Notes: a model not told the origin generated them from the sequence alone. A DNA stretch of 50,697 bases from Thermodesulfobacteriota bacterium (GCA_035559815.1 DATMAT010000078.1:1-50697), one strand, 5' to 3'. Positions 33,552-43,495 are shown, numbered from the stretch's first letter. Made by a program: numbers and translations.

Positions 33552-34565
33552 TTATTTTCCAAAGGTCTCCAGTATAGCTTTTTGGTATTCCTTTACTTCT
33601 TCAAAATGCAAAAAGTAATGGGGCGCGCTTAGTATAGGAAGGTCGATGAATTCTCTATACTCCTCTATTTTCTTCCTGCATTCATCGGCGTCTCCTACCA
33701 CTGCAAAGCTATCCACCATATCGTCGGTCACGTTCTCAATCATGGATTTAACATCCCTGTTGAAAAATGCCTCCCTGATTTTTCCGGCCTCTTTCTCGAA
33801 TCCATGCATTTTGAAAGGGGGTTCGTACGTGCGAACCGTGGCATAGAAGGCTATCGTAGCCTTAGCCGCTTCTCTTGCTTCCTTGAGGTTGTTTGAGACG
33901 GCGCAGGTAATAATCGATGCCGTCTTAAAGTGCTCCCGCTTCCTTCCCGAATTCTCAAGCCCGGTTTTTATGCTTTTGCTTACGACATCTTTAATATACC
34001 GGAGGGAACAGACAACATGCCCCAAATACCCGTCGGCCACCTGCCCGGCGGCCTTCACCATGTATTTACCCACGCCGGCAAGGTAGATGGGGATATCGGT
34101 TCGCCAGGGTTTGAAAGGACGATGGTAGCCCCTGGTATTGATGTTGTAGTAATCCCCGGAATACGAAATCGGTTGTTCCAGATGAGAACCTTTCATGAGG
34201 AGGCGTATTACTTCGATACATTCCTTTATTCGGGACACCGGCTTTACGTGTGTTATCCCATGCCACATCTCATTTGTGCGCTTCGCCCCGGTTCCGAGCC
34301 CCAGGATTAACCTGCCATTTGAAGTCTCATCCAAGTCAAGAGCGGTAAGGGTGGTAATCAGCGGGCTCCTAACGAACGCAAGGGCTACAGCTGTTCCTAA
34401 CTTTATCTCGTTAGTGGCGGGTACTATTGAGGAAAGCTGCTGAAAGGACGTCCGGTAAAGCTCCGTTGCCCAGACGGAGTCAAAGCCAGCGTCCTCGGCC
34501 TCCCTAGCCAAATGGGCCATGTCGGAAATGCTCTCGGCGTCGAGGATCAGCCCCGTATTTCCCAT
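33552..34565 (-). CDS. LLM-class flavin-dependent oxidoreductase
   Basis: A 337-residue luciferase-like TIM-barrel oxidoreductase, of the type that uses FMN or coenzyme F420. Typical segments are DAGFDSVWATELYRT, IKLGTAVALAFVRSPL, NGRLILGLGTG and RTDIPIYLAGVGKYMVKAAGQVADGYLGH, followed by the C-terminal DSFAVVGDADECRKKIEEY. Which cofactor and substrate it uses cannot be told. The ATG follows GGAGAAGGG. Transcribed apart from its neighbours. Confidence 0.88.
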   Translation of the reverse strand: MGNTGLILDAESISDMAHLAREAEDAGFDSVWATELYRTSFQQLSSIVPATNEIKLGTAVALAFVRSPLITTLTALDLDETSNGRLILGLGTGAKRTNEMWHGITHVKPVSRIKECIEVIRLLMKGSHLEQPISYSGDYYNINTRGYHRPFKPWRTDIPIYLAGVGKYMVKAAGQVADGYLGHVVCSLRYIKDVVSKSIKTGLENSGRKREHFKTASIITCAVSNNLKEAREAAKATIAFYATVRTYEPPFKMHGFEKEAGKIREAFFNRDVKSMIENVTDDMVDSFAVVGDADECRKKIEEYREFIDLPILSAPHYFLHFEEVKEYQKAILETFGK

Positions 34566-35068
34566 AGGTTCCCTTCTCCTTTATTCAGCATAACTAGTGT
34601 AATAAATAACAGAGGTAGAGAGGCATTGCAATGCGTCTCTACTATAAACGAATGTGCTCAGTATAGACACTGCGAAGAAAAGAACTCCGTGAGAGAAGAA
34701 GAGGTATTCATTCTTCGACTGTGCTCAGAATGAACGGGTTTTTTTATTTCTTTTTCCCAGCGGTTGCACCGTCCGCTCATTCCTTCATCGTACTCAAGAT
34801 GGGCTCGGAGTTTATCGAAGGATGAATTTAAAACATAGGAGTTCGCCCTTCGTCACAGTTTATAGTGAGCGTAGTCGAACTGCTTCACCCTTCGTCTTCG
34901 CTCGAGCATGACAACATAAGCCGCTCGTGGATTCCGTCATATAAGAAGGGCTCCAGAATGACATTTATAAGAGTGAAATCATTCTATTAGATACAACTTG
35001 CTAAGGCGGTATCCGTTTGATTAAATCCTGGTTATTACAATTAAATGATAATCACAGAGGAAAATCGG
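34566..35068. other. Repeat-filled interval before the ribosomal cluster end
   Basis: No gene. A palindrome GTAGAGAGGCATTG...GCGTCTCTAC lies at 34615-34642. Several copies of the 'CATTCTTCGACT...CTCAGAATGAACGG' hairpin family fill 34710-34900. No clear rho-independent terminator was found for the ribosomal operon. Confidence 0.6.
34615..34642. repeat. GTAGAGAGGC...GCGTCTCTAC palindromic repeat
   Basis: Near-palindrome of the same class as 28317-28344, centred on ATTGCAAT. Confidence 0.65.
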
Positions 35069-35635
35069 TTATTCGACTTCCTTTTTGGTTTCGTTAGGAG
35101 CCTCTCCTTCGGAAAGAGGAGCCTCCTTTGCTTCCTCGGTTGGCTTTTCTTCGCTCCGTACCAGCCCTAACTCCTCTGCCGCTTCCTTTTTCCTGCTCTT
35201 TGCCTCTGCAGATGGTTCCCCGGTTTTCACCTTCTCCTCCGGGGCGGGCTTTGTTTTTTTACGACCCCTGGGTTTATACTCTTCTTCCACCAGCTCTAAC
35301 ATCGATATCGGGGCATTATCGCCACGCCTCATCCCTAGCTTTATAATCCGGGTATAACCACCGGGGCGTTCTTTATACTTGGGGGCTATTTCATCAAAGA
35401 GCCTCTTCAATACGCTTTTATCGCTTATAATCTCTGCCGCTTGTCTCCGAGCATGGAGGGTTCCCAGTTTAGCCAGGGTTATTACCTTCTCGGCAAACCT
35501 CCTCAGCTCTTTTGCCCTGGTGTCCGTCGTCTTAATCCTTTCGTGGCGAAGAAAATCGGTAACCATATTTCGAAGCATGGCTTTCCTGTGCTTAGTAACC
35601 ACGCCGAGCTTTCGTCCCAGTCTTTTATGTCGCAT
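35069..35635 (-). CDS. rplQ: 50S ribosomal protein L17
   Basis: Large-subunit protein near the exit tunnel. The N-terminal ~115 residues are canonical ([24 protein letters not shown], then [13 protein letters not shown]). The total of 188 residues exceeds the ~120-130 common in bacteria, because a charged, low-complexity tail rich in Lys, Glu, Pro and Ala follows residue ~120. Last gene of the alpha operon; 18 bases separate it from rpoA. Confidence 0.95.
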   Translation of the reverse strand: MRHKRLGRKLGVVTKHRKAMLRNMVTDFLRHERIKTTDTRAKELRRFAEKVITLAKLGTLHARRQAAEIISDKSVLKRLFDEIAPKYKERPGGYTRIIKLGMRRGDNAPISMLELVEEEYKPRGRKKTKPAPEEKVKTGEPSAEAKSRKKEAAEELGLVRSEEKPTEEAKEAPLSEGEAPNETKKEVE

Positions 35636-35653
35636 CCAGAGTCCTCCAAAATG

Positions 35654-36700
35654 TCAGGAATGAGAAACCCTCTTCTCATTCTTTTCGTTTATCCGCTTGG
35701 CCTTCTCCGTCTCGAATACCTCCTTATTAATCTTGAGTCCGAGACCGAGACCGAGTTCGGAGAGTCTGTCTTTTATTTCTAGGAGTGAACGTTTGCCGAA
35801 GTTCTCCAGGTTTAATAGTTCTTCCTCCGTCTTTTGGACCAAATCCCCGGTCAAAACGACGCCAGCCTTTCTCAAGCAGTTCAATGACCTCGCCGAGAGT
35901 TCCAGGTCATCGATGGAAGTGAAGAGCACCTCTTCAGTCCCGCCTATCTCCTTTTCTTGCTCCACCTCCGATACACTATCCACATCCCTTTCGTCAAAAT
36001 TTATGAACACGGTAAGCTGATGCTTCAGGATTTTTGCCGCATATGCCAGTGCATCCTCGGGAAGTATGGTGCCGTTAGTCCAGATTTCCAGCGTAAGCCT
36101 TTGATAATCTGTCCGCCTGCCCACCCTGGCGTTGGTAACCATGTAGTTCACCTTTCTTATGGGTGAAAAAAGGGCATCGATAGGTATAACCCCTATCGCC
36201 CCCTGAACCTCCCCCCGCCTCTCCACCGGTTGATAGCCCTGCCCCATCTCTACCGACATCTCCATCTCCAGTTTCGCTCCCTCCGAGAGTGTGGCTATGT
36301 GGTGATTCGGGTTTAGGACCTCAACCTGATGTCCGGTAATAATATCCCCGGCTTTGACGTCGCATTCCCCCATAGCGCTAATTCTCAAGGTCTGAGGCTC
36401 GTAGGTATGCATCCTAAGCTCAACACCTTTAAGGTTCAATATAACCTCCGTTACGTCCTCTTTAACACCCGGTATGGTGGAAAACTCATGCAATACCCCT
36501 TCAATCTTGATCGAGGTTATAGCAGGACCTTGAATTGAGGAAAGAAGTACCCTTCTCAGGGCATTTCCCAGGGTTATTCCATATCCACGCTCCAGCGGCT
36601 CGCATATGAATTTTCCGTAAAACGGGTTAGAAACCCGCTCATCCTTCTCCAACTTTTTGGGTCTTATAAGATCCTGCCAGTTTCTCTGAAAATCCTTCAA
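35654..36700 (-). CDS. rpoA: RNA polymerase subunit alpha
   Basis: Assembles the core polymerase through its N-terminal domain (residues ~1-235, with EPLERGYGITLGNALRRVLLSS) and contacts promoters and activators through its C-terminal domain (residues ~265-335: IDDLELSARSLNCLRKAGV, NFGKRSLLEIKDRLSELGLGLG). 348 residues, slightly longer than usual through a basic tail. The start is TTG at 36698-36700, supported by GGAGGGAGG upstream and by the family N-terminus. Confidence 0.96.
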   Translation of the reverse strand: MKDFQRNWQDLIRPKKLEKDERVSNPFYGKFICEPLERGYGITLGNALRRVLLSSIQGPAITSIKIEGVLHEFSTIPGVKEDVTEVILNLKGVELRMHTYEPQTLRISAMGECDVKAGDIITGHQVEVLNPNHHIATLSEGAKLEMEMSVEMGQGYQPVERRGEVQGAIGVIPIDALFSPIRKVNYMVTNARVGRRTDYQRLTLEIWTNGTILPEDALAYAAKILKHQLTVFINFDERDVDSVSEVEQEKEIGGTEEVLFTSIDDLELSARSLNCLRKAGVVLTGDLVQKTEEELLNLENFGKRSLLEIKDRLSELGLGLGLKINKEVFETEKAKRINEKNEKRVSHS

Positions 36701-36720
36701 CTTGCCTCCCTCCTTTTCGA

Positions 36721-36795
36721 ATTGCGGATTGTAGGTTTCGGATTTCGGAATTAAAGATTTGTTAAATCCGCAGTCCGTTGTCCGAAATCCGCAAT
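36721..36795. repeat. Inverted repeat between rpsD and rpoA
   Basis: Outer arms ATTGCGGAT (36721) and ATCCGCAAT (36787); inner arms GGATTTCGGA (36740) and TCCGAAATCC (36781). Both are perfect. Related elements lie at 43906 and 47745. Confidence 0.75.
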
Positions 36796-36803
36796 TGATC
36801 CGG

Positions 36804-37436
36804 TTATACTCTTGAATAAAACTCCACTATAAGTTGCTCTTCGATAGGAATAGTTACGTCCTCTCTAGCGGGCAGCTTTTTTATAACCCCTCTGTAGTTT
36901 TCCCTATCCAGCTCAAGCCACTCCGGGAATCCCCTTCTGGCCAGTCCGTCGAGCGACAAATTAATCCTATCCAGCTTTCGGCTACCCTCCGCTATCTCGA
37001 TAACGTCTCCGATTTTTACCTGATAGGAAGGAATATCCACCTTTTTGCCGTTCACCAGGACATGGCCATGGCGTACCAATTGCCGCGCTTCTTTTCTCGA
37101 ACTGGCAAACCCCAGGCGGTATAAAGTATTATCCAGTCTCCTCTCCAGGAGGGAAATAAGCAGTTTGCCGGTTACCCCCTTGACCCGGGAAGCCTTCTCG
37201 AAATAGCTACTGAATTGTTTTTCGGTAAGCCCGTAAATACGTTTGACCTTCTGCTTTTCCCTGAGCCTTATCCCGAACTCTGAAAACTTGGAGCGCAGCC
37301 GTCCATGTTCCCCCGGAGTTTGGTCTGGCCTCTTCTCCACGGCGCATTTTTCGGTGTAACACCTTTCGCCCTTGAGGAACAACTTCATTCCCTCCCTTCT
37401 GCAAAACCTGCAAACAGAACCCCTATACCTTGCCAA
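36804..37436 (-). CDS. rpsD: 30S ribosomal protein S4
   Basis: Primary 16S rRNA-binding protein of the small subunit, 210 residues. The N-terminus has the zinc-type cysteine set (CRFCRREG ... CYTEKC). The S4 RNA-binding domain is visible as [39 protein letters not shown]. The TTG start gives the expected MARYRG N-terminus. Between rpsK and rpoA as in most bacteria; S4 often autoregulates this operon, but no regulatory structure could be recognised here. Confidence 0.95.
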   Translation of the reverse strand: MARYRGSVCRFCRREGMKLFLKGERCYTEKCAVEKRPDQTPGEHGRLRSKFSEFGIRLREKQKVKRIYGLTEKQFSSYFEKASRVKGVTGKLLISLLERRLDNTLYRLGFASSRKEARQLVRHGHVLVNGKKVDIPSYQVKIGDVIEIAEGSRKLDRINLSLDGLARRGFPEWLELDRENYRGVIKKLPAREDVTIPIEEQLIVEFYSRV

Positions 37437-37445
37437 TTACGTTGA

Positions 37446-37557
37446 GCCTCCCTTTTTCAATTTTCGATTTTGGAATTCGGATTTCGAAAAGTATTTCAAA
37501 ACTCTTAACCGCACTCAGCATAAAATCCGCAACCCGCAATCTGCAATACGCAATCTT
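37446..37557. repeat. Degenerate intergenic repeat between rpsK and rpsD
   Basis: Contains the same word set as the other ribosomal-cluster repeats (CGGATTTCG, AAATCCGC, CGCAATCTGC) but with poorer pairing. No gene fits here. Confidence 0.45.
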
Positions 37558-37559
37558 AA

Positions 37560-37943
37560 TCATACCCTTCTCCTCCCCGGCGGTCTGCAGCCGTTATGAG
37601 GAATAGGGGTAACATCTCGAATCAGCACGATTCTAAGGCCGGCGGCTTGCAGAGACCGTATGGCCGGCTCCCTGCCCGGGCCGGGACCCTTGACATAAAC
37701 GGACACGCTTTTCATGCCGAGACCTGCCGCCTTCCTGGCAGCATCCTCCGCTGCGATCTGTGCAGCAAACGGAGTCCCCTTTCTCGTTCCCTTGAATCCC
37801 TTCATCCCCCCGCTCGACCAGGCAACCACATTACCCTGGTTATCACTTATGGTGACTACGGTGTTGTTGAATGTCGCTTGAATATGAACCACTCCCTGCT
37901 CCACAAACTTTTTAGTCTTTTTGCCGGTCTTTTTCTTTGCCAA
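37560..37943 (-). CDS. rpsK: 30S ribosomal protein S11
   Basis: Small-subunit platform protein, 127 residues. [22 protein letters not shown] and the C-terminal [19 protein letters not shown] are diagnostic. It follows rpsM by 14 bases in the alpha operon. Confidence 0.96.
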   Translation of the reverse strand: MAKKKTGKKTKKFVEQGVVHIQATFNNTVVTISDNQGNVVAWSSGGMKGFKGTRKGTPFAAQIAAEDAARKAAGLGMKSVSVYVKGPGPGREPAIRSLQAAGLRIVLIRDVTPIPHNGCRPPGRRRV

Positions 37944-37957
37944 CTTATACCTCCAGC

Positions 37958-38341
37958 TTATCCTTTGCTCGCTTTCTTCTTCTTAGCTATGGCCGTTCCC
38001 CGGGGCCCTTTCCTGGTCCTGGCGTTAGAGCGGGTCCTCTGACCGCGCGCCGGAAGCTTCAGCCTGTGTCTAAGCCCCCGGTAACAGCCGATTTCGATGA
38101 GACGCTTGATATTACCCTGGACCTCTTTTCTAAGCTCTCCCTCCACGGTATGTTCTCTCTCTATTATGTCCCTTATCTTAGCGATTTCCTGTTCGGTCAA
38201 GTCGTTTGAGCGCTTGTTTAAATCGATCTCCGCTTCGTTAAGAATCTTTCTGGACGCAAAGCGCCCTATGCCGTATATATAAGTGAGACCTACTTCGATA
38301 CGTTTATTCGGTGGAATATCCACACCAGCAATCCTGGGCAT
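37958..38341 (-). CDS. rpsM: 30S ribosomal protein S13
   Basis: Small-subunit head protein that contacts tRNA and L5, 127 residues. Starts [26 protein letters not shown] and ends with the basic [16 protein letters not shown] tail. ATG start with AGGAGG between rpmJ and rpsM. First of the classical alpha-operon ribosomal genes. Confidence 0.96.
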   Translation of the reverse strand: MPRIAGVDIPPNKRIEVGLTYIYGIGRFASRKILNEAEIDLNKRSNDLTEQEIAKIRDIIEREHTVEGELRKEVQGNIKRLIEIGCYRGLRHRLKLPARGQRTRSNARTRKGPRGTAIAKKKKASKG

Positions 38342-38351
38342 GTCTTCCCTC

Positions 38352-38465
38352 CTAGCCTTGTTTTTGCTTATGCTTTGGGTTAGTACAGATTATGCGCACC
38401 GCGCCCCTTCTTTTTATTATTTTGCATTTGTCACAAATCTTCTTCACCGATGCTCTTATCTTCAA
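38352..38465 (-). CDS. rpmJ: 50S ribosomal protein L36
   Basis: Smallest large-subunit protein, 37 residues, starting at TTG (38463-38465) and therefore easy to miss. The sequence [19 protein letters not shown] then [18 protein letters not shown] has the zinc ligands C11, C14, C27 and H32, i.e. the zinc-type L36. It lies between infA and rpsM, the standard place. A GTGAGG site lies about ten bases before the TTG. Confidence 0.94.
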   Translation of the reverse strand: MKIRASVKKICDKCKIIKRRGAVRIICTNPKHKQKQG

Positions 38466-38484
38466 TTTAGCTCCCTCACCAATG

Positions 38485-38706
38485 CTATTTTTTCAACCGG
38501 TAAGTGATCCTACCCTTGGTAAGGTCGTACGGCGAGAGCTCGACCTTAACCTTGTCCCCGGGAAGAATGCGTATGAAATGGGTTCTCATCTTTCCGGACA
38601 CATAAGCCAATATCTTGTGGCCATTCTCAATCTCTACTCTGAACATCGCATTTGGAAGCGCTTCGATCACCTTACCCTCAAACTCTATTCTTTCCTCTTT
38701 CGCCAT
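38485..38706 (-). CDS. infA: Translation initiation factor IF-1
   Basis: Binds the 30S A site during initiation. 73 residues forming one S1/OB-fold domain: [35 protein letters not shown]. Between map and rpmJ, with 10 bases to map. Confidence 0.96.
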   Translation of the reverse strand: MAKEERIEFEGKVIEALPNAMFRVEIENGHKILAYVSGKMRTHFIRILPGDKVKVELSPYDLTKGRITYRLKK

Positions 38707-38716
38707 ACAATCCTCT

Positions 38717-39481
38717 TCAATGTTCCTGGGTCAGGATGACCGGACCGTTGTCAGTAATTGCGACCGTGTGCTCAAAATGGGCGGAGAGCGTTCCATCCAC
38801 CGTTACTGCAGTCCATCCATCGCTCAGTATCCTGATATCCGGCCTCCCTACATTAACCATAGGCTCTATGGCAATGACCATTCCTGTTTTTAATCTTATA
38901 CCCTTCCCCCAGTTTCCATTATCAGGGACAAAGTTAGGAACCTGCGGGTCCTCGTGAAGATTTCTCCCAATTCCATGGCCGACAAAGGCCTTGACGACAG
39001 AGAACCCCTCCTGCTCGACATAGCTCTGTATAGCGTGGGAAATGTCAAAGAGCCGGTTTGTGGGGCGAGCCATATCTATGCCTTTATAAAGCGAATTCCT
39101 GGTCACCTCCAGAAGCTTCTCGGCAACGGTCGAAACTTTACCCACCGGTATGGTTATTGCCGAATCGCTGTAGAATCCATCGAGGTATACGCCGAAATCC
39201 AGGCTGAGAATATCCCCCTCTTTTAGGATCTTTTTTTTGGATGGGATGCCATGGACAACCTCGTGATTTATGGCAAAGCACACCGATGCTGGATAATCTC
39301 TATAACCTTTAAAGGCGGGTGTGGCCCCCCTACTCAATGCTACCTCTTCGGCAATCCTGTCTAGGTCCCAGGTGGAAATACCCGGTTTGGTTTCTTCCCT
39401 AAGCCTTGCCAAAACCTCGATAACCACTCGGGACGCAGCCCTGATTTTCTCTATTTCTTCCTCGCTCTTCAAAAAAATCAT
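38717..39481 (-). CDS. map: Methionine aminopeptidase type I
   Basis: Removes the N-terminal Met from nascent proteins; dinuclear metalloenzyme. 254 residues. The five metal ligands fall in [17 protein letters not shown] (two Asp), [12 protein letters not shown] (His), [10 protein letters not shown] (Glu) and the C-terminal [10 protein letters not shown] (Glu). The upstream His is in [15 protein letters not shown]. The ATG overlaps the adk stop (ATGA). Confidence 0.96.
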   Translation of the reverse strand: MIFLKSEEEIEKIRAASRVVIEVLARLREETKPGISTWDLDRIAEEVALSRGATPAFKGYRDYPASVCFAINHEVVHGIPSKKKILKEGDILSLDFGVYLDGFYSDSAITIPVGKVSTVAEKLLEVTRNSLYKGIDMARPTNRLFDISHAIQSYVEQEGFSVVKAFVGHGIGRNLHEDPQVPNFVPDNGNWGKGIRLKTGMVIAIEPMVNVGRPDIRILSDGWTAVTVDGTLSAHFEHTVAITDNGPVILTQEH

Positions 39482-40131
39482 TTTTTTATAGTATTCAAAA
39501 TTTTTTCAACCCGGCTGAATACCTCTTCGACCTTACCCATGCCATCAACCCTATATAATATGCCGGACTTACTATAATAATCTTTGAGAGGCTCCGTTTG
39601 GGCTCTGTAAACCCGTAGCCTATTCCTTATTACCCCTTCCTGGTCGTCATCCCGTTGATAAAGATTTCCACCACATCTATCGCAATACCCCGGTTTCTTC
39701 GGGGGTTCGTAGGCTATATGATACATTGCCCCACATTTTTCGCAAACCCGCCTGCCGCTAATCCTTTTTACAATCTCCTCGTCGTCCACCTCGATAGAAA
39801 TAACCGCCTGTATCTTCAAGCCGTCTTCACTAAGCGTCCTATCCAACGCCTCGGCCTGGGGAATGGTCCGAGGAAATCCATCCAGCATAAATCCCTTCCT
39901 AGTTTCACCTTTCGTTATTCTTTCTTTAATTATTCCTATCACCACCTCGTCCGGGACCAACTCGCCTTTATCCATGAAGGATTTGGCCAGCTTTCCCAGG
40001 TCCGTACCTTCTTTGACCGATGCCCTGAGTATATCCCCCGTAGAAATGTGCTGAACGCCATACTGGCCGGATATACGTTGAGCCTGAGTTCCCTTTCCTG
40101 CTCCGGGAGGTCCAAAAAGTATCAACCTCAT
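39478..40131 (-). CDS. adk: Adenylate kinase
   Basis: Interconverts AMP, ADP and ATP. The ATG at 40129-40131 gives MRLILFGPPGAGKGTQ with the P-loop at the very start; an upstream in-frame GTG would add three residues but has no better ribosome-binding site. 217 residues. The LID domain carries a CEKC...CDRC set, so it is the zinc-binding long form. DGFPRTIPQAEALD is the AMP-site motif. Located between secY and map as in most bacteria. Confidence 0.95.
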   Translation of the reverse strand: MRLILFGPPGAGKGTQAQRISGQYGVQHISTGDILRASVKEGTDLGKLAKSFMDKGELVPDEVVIGIIKERITKGETRKGFMLDGFPRTIPQAEALDRTLSEDGLKIQAVISIEVDDEEIVKRISGRRVCEKCGAMYHIAYEPPKKPGYCDRCGGNLYQRDDDQEGVIRNRLRVYRAQTEPLKDYYSKSGILYRVDGMGKVEEVFSRVEKILNTIKK

Positions 40132-40227
40132 ACATAACACTCCATAAAATCGTCATAGCTATTTAGCTGATCCATGATCCATTTAGATCTTTCATCCTGT
40201 ATCCTGTACCGTGCATTCTGCATCCCG

Positions 40228-41547
40228 CTATATCCCAAACCTCCTAGGCCCTTTCATACCCCGCTTCTTTATGAAACCCTCGTAACTGTGGGTAATCAAG
40301 AAAGACTCTATCTGCTGGACCGTGTCCAGGGTGACCCCAACTACGATGAGAAGAGAGGTACCACCGAAAAAAAACGGAAGATTAAACGGCTTCGTTTGAA
40401 GAACCGACGGCAGCACGCATACCGCGGCCACATAGATAGCCCCGATGAAGGTTATCCTTCCCAGTATTTTGTCGATATATTCGGCGGTTTTTTTCCCCGG
40501 CCTTATCCCTGGAACAAAGCCTCCGTTTTTTCTCAGGTTCTCGGCCAGGTCATCCGGATTGTACACGACCGCGGTGTAAAAATAGGCGAAGAATATAATT
40601 AAGGCCGCATAAATAGCATTATATATGAACATATTTTGAAAGAAATAATCGCTTATATTCCGGAGCGTGGGGATATTGATGAAGGTAAGCACGGTGGCAG
40701 GGAATATCATCAACGAGGAGGCGAAAATGGGAGGAATAACCCCTGCCGTGTTCACCTTTAGCGGTAGATGCGAAGACTGTCCCCCGTATACCTTTCTCCC
40801 CACCACCCGCCTGGGGTATTGTACCGGGATCTTTCGGTAGGACCTCTCTACATACACAATGGCCCCTATGATCAAGGCCAGGAAACCAAAAAGCAGTATG
40901 ACCCCAAATACGTTCATTTCCCCGGTTCCAACCAGCCTGAAGATATCCCATATACCAGACGGTATCCTAGCCATGATCGATGCGGCGATTATAAGGGATA
41001 TACCGTTTCCTATTCCCCGCTCGGAGATCTGCTCACCTATCCACATGACAAAAAGACTGCCGGCGGTAAGTGTAATCACGGTGGTGATTCTGAATACCCA
41101 TCCCGGGTCCTTCACAACCGAGGCGCCCAATCCGAGGCCTCCTTCGAGTGTAACCGCCAGCATGAAACCCTGAATGATACATATAAGTACCGTTCCATAC
41201 CGGGAATACTGGTTTATCTTTCTTCTCCCAGCCTCACCCTCCTTTTGAATCGCTTCCAGGGTAGGAATGGCCTTCACCAGGAGGGACATGATGATAGACG
41301 AAGTTATGTACGGCATGACCCCCAGTGCAAACACTGAAGCCTGCTCCAGGGCGCCGCCGGAAAAAAGATTTAATATGTCGAATATAGTTCCCCTGGTTTG
41401 CTCAAAAATCCTGGATATCTGTTCCGGGTCTATACCCGGTGTAGGTACGAAGACGCCCAACCGGTAAACGATGAGCATCAAGGCGGTGAAGAGAATCCTT
41501 TTGTTTAATTCAGGAATCCTGGGAATTGCTGAGATATTTCTGCTCAT
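40228..41547 (-). CDS. secY: Preprotein translocase subunit SecY
   Basis: Central channel protein of the Sec translocon, 439 residues with ten predicted membrane helices. The N-terminus IPELNKRILFTALMLIVYRLGVFVPTPG, the plug-region ILNLFSGGALEQASVFALG, and YTAVVYNPDDLAENLRKNGGFVPGIRPG are typical. Located after rplO with a 4-base overlap of rplO stop and secY start. The 96-base gap to adk contains a CATCCTGTATCCTGTACC-type repeat word. Confidence 0.96.
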   Translation of the reverse strand: MSRNISAIPRIPELNKRILFTALMLIVYRLGVFVPTPGIDPEQISRIFEQTRGTIFDILNLFSGGALEQASVFALGVMPYITSSIIMSLLVKAIPTLEAIQKEGEAGRRKINQYSRYGTVLICIIQGFMLAVTLEGGLGLGASVVKDPGWVFRITTVITLTAGSLFVMWIGEQISERGIGNGISLIIAASIMARIPSGIWDIFRLVGTGEMNVFGVILLFGFLALIIGAIVYVERSYRKIPVQYPRRVVGRKVYGGQSSHLPLKVNTAGVIPPIFASSLMIFPATVLTFINIPTLRNISDYFFQNMFIYNAIYAALIIFFAYFYTAVVYNPDDLAENLRKNGGFVPGIRPGKKTAEYIDKILGRITFIGAIYVAAVCVLPSVLQTKPFNLPFFFGGTSLLIVVGVTLDTVQQIESFLITHSYEGFIKKRGMKGPRRFGI

Positions 41548-41981
41548 AAAACCTCTGCTTGGCCCCCGCGCCCTTCGAGCTTTTTGACCGCTTCCCGGCT
41601 AAAGCTATTTGCTTTCACTTTTAGTGTCCTAGTTAGCTCCCCGTCTCCAAGAATCTTCACCGGTTTTTTCCCGCTTGCCAGGCCCGCTTTTTTCAGGACC
41701 TCCGGTGTTATAACATCCCCGTCGCTAAATTCGTTGAGGTCTCTCACATTTATCAGGTCATAGACGGTCTTCTTTGGGCTCTTGAACCCACGCTTTGGCG
41801 ACCTTAGCTTGAGCGGCGTTTGTCCGCCTTCAAACCATGGGGAAACCATCCCCCCGGATCGGGAGCCTTGTCCCTTATGCCCGCGTCCGCTGGTTTTGCC
41901 ATGGCAGCCCGGGCCCCTACCTACTCTTTTTCTCTCTTTTTTTGCACCAGACGGGGGTGTTAGTCTATTCAGCATTTCCAT
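41544..41981 (-). CDS. rplO: 50S ribosomal protein L15
   Basis: Late-assembly large-subunit protein, 145 residues. The basic glycine-rich N-terminus (RVGRGPGCHGKTSGRGHKGQG) and GFEGGQTPL-like segment (here WFEGGQTPLKLRSPKRGF) are diagnostic. Only 13 bases separate it from rpsE, leaving no room for rpmD (L30). Confidence 0.95.
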   Translation of the reverse strand: MEMLNRLTPPSGAKKERKRVGRGPGCHGKTSGRGHKGQGSRSGGMVSPWFEGGQTPLKLRSPKRGFKSPKKTVYDLINVRDLNEFSDGDVITPEVLKKAGLASGKKPVKILGDGELTRTLKVKANSFSREAVKKLEGRGGQAEVL

Positions 41982-41994
41982 AACCTCTTGAACA

Positions 41995-42528
41995 TTAATT
42001 CGACATATTAGCGTAATATCTAGGGAGGTCTAAATCTTTTACTTCCTTCCCCCTGACCTTTGCTACGTCCTCAGGCATTCTTAGAGAAGAAAGTCCGTTT
42101 ATAGTGGCCAGCACCACATTCAAGGGGTTTGTCGAACCGAGCACCTTGGACAATATGTCCTGAATGCCGGCTAGCTCGACTACTGCCCTCACCGCACCTC
42201 CGGCAATAACCCCCGTACCGGGAGCAGCCGGCTTTAATATGACCCTGCTCGAACTGTGCTCACCCACGACCTCGTGGGGAATGGTGTTGTTACGCTTGGG
42301 AACCCTTATCAGGTTCTTCTTGGCTTTTTCTATTGCTTTTCTGATGGCATCCGGGACTTCATTTGATTTCCCCAAAGCGGTTCCGACGACACCGGCACCA
42401 TTCCCGATTACCACCAGGGCAGTGAAATGAAACCTCTTGCCGCCTTTTGTTACTTTCGCCACCCTTCTGACGTGTACTATCTTCTCTTTTAAATCCAAAC
42501 CAGTCGGATCAACTCTTTCCCTTTGCAA
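41995..42528 (-). CDS. rpsE: 30S ribosomal protein S5
   Basis: Small-subunit protein at the mRNA entrance, important for accuracy, 177 residues. The double-stranded-RNA-binding N-terminal domain ([34 protein letters not shown]) and the C-terminal [25 protein letters not shown] are clear. The start appears to be TTG, with GAAGAGG upstream. Confidence 0.95.
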   Translation of the reverse strand: MQRERVDPTGLDLKEKIVHVRRVAKVTKGGKRFHFTALVVIGNGAGVVGTALGKSNEVPDAIRKAIEKAKKNLIRVPKRNNTIPHEVVGEHSSSRVILKPAAPGTGVIAGGAVRAVVELAGIQDILSKVLGSTNPLNVVLATINGLSSLRMPEDVAKVRGKEVKDLDLPRYYANMSN

Positions 42529-42565
42529 TACCTCTTCTCCTTTAGATAAGAATCTAACTCAGCCT

Positions 42566-42940
42566 TTAAAATTCTAGTCCGGCCTCCCGGGCCCCCTCAG
42601 CCAGAGACTTAACCCGGCCGTGATAAGGGTATCCACCCCGGTCAAAACGTACCGTCTTTATACCTTTTGACAAAGAGAGCTCACCGATATATTTCCCCAC
42701 GATTTTCGCCACTTCTATCTTCTTTTTGGGGTCCTGTTTTAATATCTCTCTAACCTTAGGGGTGTGCGAAGAAGCGGCAACCAGTGTTCGTTCCGCCACG
42801 TCGTCAATTACCTGAGCATAGATATGCTTCGAGGATTTAAACACGGTAAGCCTCGGCGTGCCAATGGAGGAGAATGCTTTTCTTTTAACCCTTAGATGCC
42901 TTATATCACGCCTTTCTTTCCTGCTTCTCTGCTTTATCAT
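42566..42940 (-). CDS. rplR: 50S ribosomal protein L18
   Basis: 5S rRNA-binding large-subunit protein, 124 residues. [18 protein letters not shown] and [26 protein letters not shown] are typical. Its ATG overlaps the rplF stop by four bases. Confidence 0.96.
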   Translation of the reverse strand: MIKQRSRKERRDIRHLRVKRKAFSSIGTPRLTVFKSSKHIYAQVIDDVAERTLVAASSHTPKVREILKQDPKKKIEVAKIVGKYIGELSLSKGIKTVRFDRGGYPYHGRVKSLAEGAREAGLEF

Positions 42941-43485
42941 TTCTTAGCACCCGCCTTTCCCGGTTTGAGTTTGAGCATCTCACCGGTGTATCTTATACCC
43001 TTACCCTTGTAAGCATCCGGCGGTCTCAGTTCCCTTATCTTTGCCGCAGTGTTTCCCACCAGGTGCTTATCGATGCCCTGTATGATCACCCTTGTTCCCC
43101 TCTCCTCGACCGTAGCAGTCACACCCGGAGGCAGTGTAAATTCTACCGGGTTTGAATAACCAAGATTGAGTTTTAAGGCGCTCTTCCCGGAAAGCTCGGC
43201 CCGGTAGCCAACACCGACAATATCGAGCGAGCGGGAAAAGCCCTCGGTAACCCCCAAGACCATATTCGCGACCAAGGAGCGAACGAGGCCGTGAAGCGCC
43301 CGGTACTTTTTTTCATCGCTCTCCCTTTCCACATATAGTTCGTTGCCCTCTACCCTGGTTTTAATGCCTTCGGGCAGGTGTTGGGAGACCTTACCCTTCG
43401 GACCGGTAACCTCGATCAAACCGTTTTTAGCCTCTACCTTAACCCCACTGGAGAAATTTATTGGCTTTCTACCTATCCTAGACAT
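42937..43485 (-). CDS. rplF: 50S ribosomal protein L6
   Basis: Large-subunit protein near the factor-binding site, 182 residues from the ATG at 43483-43485. This start gives the canonical [10 protein letters not shown]-terminus and has GAGGT upstream; a longer frame reaching back into rpsH is not needed. The C-terminal signature [16 protein letters not shown] is present. Confidence 0.96.
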   Translation of the reverse strand: MSRIGRKPINFSSGVKVEAKNGLIEVTGPKGKVSQHLPEGIKTRVEGNELYVERESDEKKYRALHGLVRSLVANMVLGVTEGFSRSLDIVGVGYRAELSGKSALKLNLGYSNPVEFTLPPGVTATVEERGTRVIIQGIDKHLVGNTAAKIRELRPPDAYKGKGIRYTGEMLKLKPGKAGAKK

Positions 43486-43495
43486 AGCGATAACC

